DNA of 64,000 bases from the NCBI GenBank assembly GCA_015847255.1, contig JADLZK010008580.1:16639-80638 (forward strand), given 5' to 3'. The notes under the pieces were generated by a model, which saw only the letters and a program-made list of their open reading frames with translations, was not told the origin of the DNA and did not search any database. Position numbers and translations under genes: made by a program. This document shows, piece by piece, positions 56,190-64,000 of the stretch. Source of the stretch: Hyparrhenia diplandra (lineage: Eukaryota > Streptophyta > Magnoliopsida > Poales > Poaceae). Positions within the stretch are counted from its first letter, which is position 1; each line of letters begins with the position of its first letter.

Positions 56190-56868
56190 TGGAATTGATT
56201 TATCTAGAAAATATGTTTCTAAGTCTAGGATGTTGAAATAGACCGTTCTAAATAAGAGACAAAAAGGGAGGAAAGAGCCTGGCCAGAGAGAGGGACACTA
56301 CAATCTTGAACAAGTGGAACTTAGTGGGAGGAGAGGTCACTTGCCCCCGGTGTCTTGGGCATTTATACAGACAAATGGCCATTTACATGTGCGATCTCTT
56401 GGTCGTGATCCACTAGTTGGCCTCTTCATAGGGAAACTTAGCCTCATACACCTCATAGACTCCCTAACATCATGTGGCACACTCTTCAATAAGATGGGCT
56501 TCACCAATACTTCAGGGTCTTACTCTATCATCTTCTCCTGAGATTGCAAATTCAAATGTTTGATGACGAGGGGCTTCGTTGGTTTCTTCAAAGCATTTAC
56601 TACCACAATGCCATTTGTCACCACCTTTGGCATGACAACCTTCACCAACATCTTTAGCATTCACAATGACTTGCCTCAGTAGCACACTTTGGCATGAGGG
56701 TGCTTTTCTAACATCATCTTCAGCGGTTACACTCGACTCATCTTCACCAAAACAAGCGGTAGAAGGGGCTTTCCGCCACTACAGCGACACAAGAGCCTTT
56801 GTTGACACATTTGACATCAACTTATGACGTAGCCTGCCTTCACGCCTAGTTCAATGGGGGCTACATCA
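56190..56868 (-). repeat. LTR-like unit, inverted relative to 60033-60830
   Basis: About 0.7 kb matching, on the opposite strand, the unit at 60033-60830 with roughly 85% identity by eye. Shared landmarks include CATTGAACTAGGCG, GAAGATGATGTTAGAAAAG, CCTCATGCC, CTAAAGATGTTGGTGAAG, GAAGAGTGTGCCAC and AGTGACCTCTCCTCCCACTA. Probably a decayed copy of the same retrotransposon end. Confidence 0.8.
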
Positions 56869-59324
56869 ACTTGTACTCGCATTGAGGTCCACTTCACCTT
56901 CCTCGACCACTTTTAACTCTAGGGATTCACTAACAACTTCGAGTACGAGCATCTACTTACTAAGCTACTATGGCTACTATGGAATAAGTCAATTACAACA
57001 TGCACAACTGAATGTAGTGTCTTGACTTCAAAAGACTACTATGGCTACTAGTGATCCCTTCCACACATCACTTACTATTCTCTTTAACCTATGCTTCTTG
57101 GTCCCCTACTATCTCTAATTATATAATGCTTCCATGTAGAAGCAGCTTCAATTTATGCTCTCCATCTTACTAGCAAGTGAGAAAACTCTCCTCATATTTT
57201 ACCATGAATTTGTTTTAAGAGCTTGCTTCCATACTTGTTCTAGTCCTTAGAATACTTCATATCTTGATGTCATAATCTCCTTCTAGTCTATCCCTCAGCG
57301 TTGTTGACACCTTTGTTTGGGTTCTTTTTAAAACCAATCACGTCCCCAATTTGATCCGGGACACCATTACGCCTTCTAGGGTTACCATTTTCTCTTCCCT
57401 CAATTCTGCAGTAGATTTGTCTGTGATCAAAAAGCAAAACTTTACTCTTCATGTCAAAGGGTTAGATGTTAACTAGGTCAACAAACTCTATTGATCAAAT
57501 GGTTACTTGTTAACCAAATAAAAGAGGTACTCAATAAAAAGACAATACCCTAAGTAGTATCGCGTATTGTTTTGCTCATCAAAGACCTTTGGGGCATGAA
57601 TTCTCCATGGGCACCCCCTACATTGCACTTGCCAATGAATCTCTGTCTTTGTTAGTCTTTAGACTAGCAAATTCAAACCCTCTCTTCACAACATAATTTC
57701 CTAATAGCTTTCTAAATGTTATGATTTCAGGAAACAAGGTTTCCTTTGAGAATACTTGAGTTTTTAGGATCATTCACTTTTTGCCTCAAGAGAAACAAGG
57801 TGCAATGAATGCATTGCAATAAGTGGAACTACGACATAAATATGCTCATCATCAACTCCAACATACTCTTCTTGGTTGTCAAACATGTCGGGGTTCCCTA
57901 TCAAGCTCAATGTATGGCTCCTTTTCTCTTGCATCATCGATTTCGGGTTCCACAATTTAGTCACTACTCTTATTCTTTCCTTTTCTCTTGCATCATCGGT
58001 TTCGGGTCCCACAAGTCTACGTACTACTCATATTCTTTTCCTTCATCTACTTCAATTTGAGTGGGAGGAGGCTCTGAGTGGAGGGAGCTAGGTGCCTACG
58101 CTGGGGAGCTCATCATGCGGGAGGTTCTCGCACCAAAGGGAGGAACCCTTGGTGGGGATCCCCTTCTTTCGGCGACCACGCCGCATCGGAACATGATCTT
58201 GCCCACACTAGAGTGAGCCATGCTGGAGAGGGTCTTGCCACACCTAGGGAGCTGCTCTCGGCCAAAGAGGGAGATGCCTACGTCGTGTCTTTTATTGTGT
58301 GAGAAGTCGTGAGCACGAAGTTCAAGGCATGCGACCCTGCGAGTAGACCGCACTCGAGATGGCGATCGGTGCTGCCGCTCGGGTGTCCACACCGGGAGGA
58401 GCTGCCCATGCAGGAGGAGCCACGCGTCGAGAAGAAGGGTGCCACGTAGGGGGTGCATGTAGGTGTCGAGATTGGGGGAAAGTGCTCAATGTGGCCTTTG
58501 GGATGAGATTTGAGCCACCTATGGGGGTGTAGGTAGGGGATCTACTGGGGGTGAGTTTTCTTTTCTCATTACTCAAAAATAGGATAAGAGGATGACACGG
58601 AAGGGATGCTCTAACACGAGGAGAGGTCTCGATCATAGTCATCATCAATTTACGACTAATTTCTCGGACATAGGGAGGTTCGGAAGCAAATGTCTTTTAT
58701 GTGGTCTAGTATATAAGTCCATTATGGCATGGTCACGTATAGTCTACAAAATGATAATTTTACAATATCTACATATAAGAGTATATCAGAAATTATAAAA
58801 TAGAGTCCTCAACAATCTAGGGATGGTAACTTTAATTAGGTGGTTGACCTATATAAGGTTTAGGTATTCATAGTCATACTTAATATAAATCTTGATGAAC
58901 TTTGTATTTCTCACTATTTGCCTAAACGTCCATTGTTAGCCGCTTTGTTACTAAAACTCTACACGCTATGGTATGCGTAATCAGCTGTTTATTCCGTTTA
59001 GCTTGAATGGTGAGGTAAAACGGCAAAGTGACCAACTAGTGAGTGAGTAAACTCTACACGCTGATAGAAGTAGGTGGTGCGGCGATTCGCTCCTGCTTCC
59101 AGCGGTTTCGTTTCACTCCGATCCTGAGCTTGCATTGTTTTTATACTAAGCGCGGGCAGCTGACACTGTACACGGTAGGTAGTAGTTAAAATCGAGAAGA
59201 TGTGTATTGTAACAAACTCAATGTGTGTGCTCGTGATTTCACTTTGAAATGTATTTATAGTGTACAACTGAATAGTTTGAAATGACCGGCTGGAGCAGAG
59301 GCGGTGTTGGAGTGCTAGCAAGTA
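56869..59324. other. DNA between the inverted units, no supportable gene
   Basis: CTACTATGGCTACTA and similar repeats lie near 56965-57050. TTTTCTCTTGCATCATCG occurs twice (about 57920 and 57980). A GC-richer block (58070-58460) has only unassigned frames. No coding similarity recognised. Confidence 0.4.
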
Positions 59325-59588
59325 CTCCCTCCGGCCCCTCGTTTTGAGATAGTCGCTGGGGTTCGTGCGGTCAAACTTTTTCTAACTTTGACTACGATTG
59401 TAAAAAATACGTGCAACATTTATATATCTCTAAAATAAATTTATTAAAAACTATACTTAAAGATCTTTCGATTGATACTAATTACTTAACATAAATATTT
59501 ATATATTTTAATATATAATTACCGGGTAGTTTGAAAACGTTGACTTCTCGGGAAGCGAGAATATGACATCTATTTAGGGACAGAGGAG
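59325..59588. mobile_element. Stowaway MITE
   Basis: 264 bp flanked by TA on both sides (59323-59324, 59589-59590). It starts CTCCCTCCGGCCCC and ends TTAGGGACAGAGGAG, with an AT-rich core. The best preserved Stowaway in the window. Confidence 0.85.
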
Positions 59589-59851
59589 TAGTAGTAGTCG
59601 AGAGGAGGGTGGAGCACGGTATTTCTGGAAGCGGCGGAGTGAGTGGAGGAGGGGTTTACTACGTTTCACTGTTCCCAGAAAAGTAAAAATGAGAGAGGTG
59701 ACGGGAGTTTTTGTTTCTACAAAAGAAACTATAAGCTATTAATTATATTATAGATCAGAACAGGACACTCGATGCGGACTGATGCTGCACATCAGAACAG
59801 GGCGCGCGCGGCTGGGATCGGAGGCAGAGGTAAAAATGACTGATAAAAATC

Positions 59852-60029
59852 GAGCCTGGCCGCCAGTTTCCCACCCTGCAGCTGAAGTGCTCAAGCAGCT
59901 CGTCTCCCTTGGTACCCGTGGGCCATGGCCGATGTCCAGCCCATTTGCCTATTGGGCGGCCCATTGACGCGGTACGTCGATTCCTATGTCACCCATTGAC
60001 CAGGCGGATTAATCAAAACAAGAACAGAT
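59852..60029 (+). repeat. ~175-bp direct repeat, copy 1
   Basis: Shares CTCAAGCAGCTCGTC, CCCGTGGGCCATGGCCGATG, CCAGCCCATTTGCCTATTGG and ATCAAAACAAGAACAGAT with 62312-62487, with only a handful of differences. Non-coding. Confidence 0.9.
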
Positions 60030-60032
60030 TTC

Positions 60033-60830
60033 ACCCATTGAACTAGGCGATGAAGGCAAGCTATCATAATGCTGATGTCAAAGGTGTCAACGAAGGCTCT
60101 TGTGGCCGTTGTAGTGGCGGAGCCCCTTCTATCATTGTTTTGGTGAATATGAGCCGCTTTTAACCGTTGAAGATGATGTTAGAAAAGACCCTCATGCCGA
60201 AAGCGTTTGCTGAGGCAATGCTAAAGATGTTGGTGAAGACTGTCATGCTGGAGGTGTTGACAAATGGCGTTGTTGGTGTAAATGCTGAAGAAACCAATGA
60301 AGCCCCTCATGCCACACTTTCTTTACAGAGGCAAGTTGTTGTAGCCATTAAAGATATTGATGAAGATATGTTATCGGTGTTAGGCGTTACAGATGCTGGA
60401 GAATCCCTTTAGTATTTCACATCGAGAGGTTAGTCATTGCAATCTCGTAAGATAATGGTAAGACCCCTCGATGGAAGTGTTGGTGTGTGTAAGTTGTTTG
60501 TAGTCACTAAAGTATTGGTGAAGCCCACCTTATTGAAGAGTGTGCCACAAACAATGTTGGGCTGAGTCCATGAGGTGTATAGGCTAAGTTTCCCGTAGAT
60601 GAGGCCCAGCTAGTAGTCAGGCAAGAGATCACATGTAAATAGCCATTGCCTATATAAATGCCCAAAAGACACCAGGGCAAGTGACCTCTCCTCCCACTAA
60701 TTTCCACTTGTTCAAGATTTTAGAGTGTCCCCTATCTACAATTGAGCTCTATCCTCCCCTATTGTCTCTTATTTAGAACGGTCGAGTTTCAACATCATAG
60801 ACTTAGAAACATATTATTTAGATATTCATT
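60033..60830 (+). repeat. LTR-like unit, plus-strand copy
   Basis: Inverse partner of 56190-56868. Near 60652 CTATATAAATGCC looks like a TATA box followed by a leader, supporting an LTR or promoter-bearing end. It starts 3 bp after the direct repeat at 59852-60029. No PBS or gag follows. Confidence 0.7.
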
Positions 60831-61931
60831 TATTTGTATACGTGTTTATAAATTTTTGCCTAGTTCAAAGTTTGTTTGCATAATTCATTAAGAATACGAG
60901 CTCTTTTTGAAAAAGCCACCATGTGAACCAATATTTAAAATGAATGAGAAGCATACGTTCTTTGAAAATTTGAAATAAGCAAGATACAAAGAAAGATTTG
61001 ACTACATTTCAGAATTTAAGATAGTCGGGAGACAACCTAGATGAGTCAAGCTGAGTTGCAGCATAAGCTTCAAAAACCATGTCACATAAGTTTTGTGAAA
61101 TCATATGTCCATCGATGTAATTATGTGTATCAACAAATGCAAGAGCCTGCAAAAGGGACAATAAAGCGAAGTGAAGCGTGCTGAAAGTACGCCCATAGAA
61201 CCAAGGGACCATTCCATGTGGCTACGATACCCATGTCGATCTCTAGAGGCGGTGAGACAGCGGACGGGAGACACTCCTCGAGAAGGTACAATCAATGAAC
61301 CAGTTTGGTTATTGATCTAGTAGAATGCATCTACCTCGCCGCGTAGATGTCGGCGTGGAGACACCCACAAGAACAACAAGAAGGAGTCATCACAGATGTC
61401 CATGATTATCCATACTTCGTCTCGTGATCCCTCCTCCACGGCGAGAACCTGCTGTAGTGCCACGCGTCCTGATGGGAGAGACGAGAGGGAGAACGACGTC
61501 AAACTTGTCGATCTCACGTCAACCGCCCGAAGCTTGTAGCGCGGGGTGGTGGTGTGTGCGACATTCGTCGATGTGGCTGAACGGTGGGTAGGCGGGCAGG
61601 ATGCAGCGATCTTCACTTGCGTTGCACGTAAACACTCCGTGTTGGACGTGAGCGAGTAGAAGACGACCCTCGGATGCGAGAAGACGTAGAAGCGGTGTTC
61701 GAAATTAGTAGTTGTAAAAGTACTATCACATAGTTTCATAAACTTTTATATGAGATGACCGAAGTGAACACAATTAATTGATAGAACATGATTTTTAGGA
61801 AAAAGTAGATCATCAAATTTGGAGTTAATATGTAGGAGAAAGACTAGTTACACATTTTAACTAGAGATCAGTAAGAAAAAAACCTTGTGTTCAGTTCTAG
61901 GTTCTAGTACTTGGGATATCTATGTGATATA
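60831..61931. other. Intergenic, no supportable gene
   Basis: A minus-strand frame at 61317-61739 is open for 140 codons but has no recognisable domain. Otherwise AT-rich. Confidence 0.4.
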
Positions 61932-62153
61932 CTTAGGGACAGCTGATACGGTCTTCAAAAAACATAACTTTGACCTCGTATTATTATAAAAATATATGTA
62001 TACTTTTTATCAAAGTATGTTTTAAGACAAAATCTACTCATATAATTTTTACATTTATAAACTCAACAACTTAAAAAGTTATTGATGATTTATATTCTTA
62101 ATGTTTGACTCAAACCTTGTTCAAAAATGACTTCAAATACCATCCCGAGGAGG
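61932..62153. mobile_element. Stowaway-type MITE, diverged
   Basis: TA flanks at 61930-61931 and 62154-62155. The right end reads CCATCCCGAGGAGG. The interior (TTTGACCTCG, TATCAAAGTATGTTTTAAGA, AACTTAAAAAGTTATTGATG) is of a kind found in many grass MITEs. The left terminus is degraded. Confidence 0.45.
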
Positions 62154-62311
62154 TACTTAACAAGAAAAAGAACCGACTTTGTCACAAACGTAGGAATATG
62201 GTTGTGTGACTTAGCTTTCTGCTTTGAGAGGTGTAAGGTTTGATTCCCCACTCACCACACATTTTTTGAATACCACATATTTTATAAGGTGCCATGTTTT
62301 TGTTCCAAGGT

Positions 62312-62487
62312 GAGCCTCACCCACCAGTTTCCCCACCCTGCAGCTGTAGTGCTCAAGCAGCTCGTCCCCTTAGTACCCGTGGGCCATGGCCGATGTCCAG
62401 CCCATTTGCCTATTGGGCGGCCCATTGACGGTACGTCGATTCCTATGTCACCATTGACCAGGCGGATCAATCAAAACAAGAACAGAT
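62312..62487 (+). repeat. ~175-bp direct repeat, copy 2
   Basis: Second copy of 59852-60029, lying 2.3 kb downstream in the same orientation. It differs by a few single-base gaps, for example GACGGTACG here against GACGCGGTACG in copy 1. Confidence 0.9.
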
Positions 62488-64000
62488 ACCATACGTTGCC
62501 TACATACTATATACATATGAAGCTCGAGAATAACGATCGATCGATCGCCTGATAAGTTTTTCTGACAGTATGATTGATGTACAACAGAACAGACTAGAAT
62601 CACGAGAGATATGCTCTGCCGGTGGAATTGAGAAACATTCTGGGCCATAGAAAAATATATGCAGGGAACTGAAGTGGCACCAGTCCACCTAAACTCGATC
62701 GCGAGACGACGTGCTCTTCGGAATATATGTTAATTGTACGGACTACTCGATATATCACTGTCTTCTAAAACCACACACAGTTTTCTGGCATTATAGATTA
62801 TAGTATGGTGATGCGTCCATCTCTCTTTATCTTTTGGAAATCAATCAGAGTACAATAATATGCAGCATGCATGCATGTGCAGGTAATTAGCAACAGTAGT
62901 GCTCATGTGACACACTTCAGTTTTCAGTGATCTTCTGAATGCATTATTATCATCGATTATTGCTGCCCAAAGACCGAAGATTCCTTGAGTGAGTGCACAA
63001 AAACTAATTCCCAATTGCCGTCCCCTGATCGATGACGTCTTCAGTGATGTATGGATACATCATACATCATCGCTCTGACTGCGATGCCTTCTGTCGATCG
63101 ATCTCCTTGGCACTGTAGCAAGCTGTAAGAATGCGACCGCCCTTTGCGGCGAGCTACGACCAGGGAGGTGACTCGGTGAGTGAGAACCGTTAAACCTGGC
63201 CTGTCCACGAAACGCATACAAACATGGTTGTCGATGGAGGTCGTCTCTCCTGGTCCTTTCCCTTTGTTGCGTTGTGTGCGTGTGCGCTCTCTTGTGGTGG
63301 TCAGAATCGGATTCTTCAGCCTGTTGTTCTGTGTGCCTCTCCTGCTCTTGCCGTCACAGTCTATCGAACTACTCTACCTGAATTAATGTGAAAAAGGAAT
63401 TCATCTTCAGAGCCATGTTCATTTTATCCTCAGTGAATTTCTGTTCCTGTTCAAGCTGCTCTGGTTGGTTCAGGATTTCAGGTTGCCTTTGTTTTAACAG
63501 CTGGAACACCATTTTTAACCCTGTTGCAACATCTGTGGTTGAGAGTTGAGACATGTCTGGCACCACTAGTAGTGGTCCACTCCAATACAAATCGATGGTA
63601 ATGCATATTATGCATGGATATGGATCAGTGGACAATCGATCTGGCCCACATATATTGCCTACTTTTTGTTTGCATTAGAAGGTAGGCCGGGATGAATGAA
63701 TTAGATGTAATAATGTTCTTGACATTCATTAACCTATTCCACTTTGGTTGGCTGCTTACATATTAGCCCTACAACTCATAAGGTAGTAAGACCTACGACC
63801 ACTAATTGTTGTTGAAGAAAGTAATCTAAAATTGATCATTTATATCCCTGCGCTATCTCATATGATATACAATTGAAGCAAAGTGACCTGACACCATCCA
63901 TATATGTCTCTACTATTACAAAATTACATAGTTAAAATTATAGGCCAATGCTTTCATTGATTGAAGCAAGTGACCTGAGCACCATCCATGTCTATTATTA
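62488..64000. other. Intergenic, no supportable gene
   Basis: AT-rich with short unassigned frames. A minus-strand frame at 63369-63635 contains a Gln/Glu-rich stretch but no family signature. Nothing else recognised up to the window edge. Confidence 0.4.

Noticed and set aside
1..64000. Prokaryotic-style systems, CRISPR arrays, organelle insertions or integrated viral genes
   Set aside because: No regularly spaced direct repeats with unique spacers, no operon-like gene packing, no rRNA, plastid or mitochondrial blocks, and no viral capsid or movement genes were recognised; RT and gag signals belong to LINE and Copia elements.

Overview
The window is nuclear DNA of a grass (Poaceae). The evidence is gene content with a very GC-rich 5' end falling toward the 3' end (clearest in the cysteine desulfurase gene), sequences of monocot receptor-kinase, MATH-BTB and UGT73 type, and a dense load of grass-type transposons (Stowaway MITEs, long-TIR Mutator-like foldbacks, L1 LINE, Copia). 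I cannot name the genus. There are no prokaryotic features, CRISPR arrays or viral genes.

Layout. 1-9 kb: transposon-derived DNA, with a CACTA-type terminus, a decayed lectin-receptor-kinase fragment at 2.2-2.5 kb, and long stretches with no supportable gene. 9-12 kb: a hAT-like element, a Stowaway MITE, an intact tRNA-Asp(GUC) gene and, beside it, a degenerate ~62-bp minisatellite. 14.6-16 kb: an intact cytochrome b5-fused delta-8 sphingolipid desaturase (minus strand). 16-20 kb: LTR and MITE debris. 20.2-27.5 kb: two intact MATH-BTB genes (putative CUL3 substrate adaptors) on the plus strand, separated by a broken Copia retrotransposon. 28.9-29.7 kb: a foldback Mutator-like element. 29.8-31.8 kb: an intact, intronless mitochondrial cysteine desulfurase (NFS1 type) with a telo-box/site-II promoter.

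34-42.2 kb: two direct copies of a ~1.6-kb noncoding segment flank ~5 kb that carries a UGT73-like glucosyltransferase gene broken by two single-base frameshifts, plus several DNA transposons. 42.8-48.4 kb: a full-length L1-type LINE with a perfect 18-bp target-site duplication but badly damaged ORFs. 49.5-51.7 kb: an L-type lectin receptor kinase locus (minus strand) with an intact kinase exon and a frameshifted lectin exon. 52-64 kb: no supportable gene; it holds a possible solo LTR, two inverted copies of an LTR-like unit, two Stowaway-type MITEs and a 170-bp direct repeat.

The genes do not form a pathway. They are independent loci: sphingolipid desaturation at the ER, protein-turnover adaptors, mitochondrial Fe-S assembly, glycosylation and surface signalling. 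I found no convincing previously undescribed system. The items most worth a second look are the tRNA-adjacent minisatellite, the direct repeat bracketing the UGT locus, the LINE whose young-looking TSD contrasts with its broken ORFs, and overlapping mutually exclusive hairpins at 49.04-49.14 kb.
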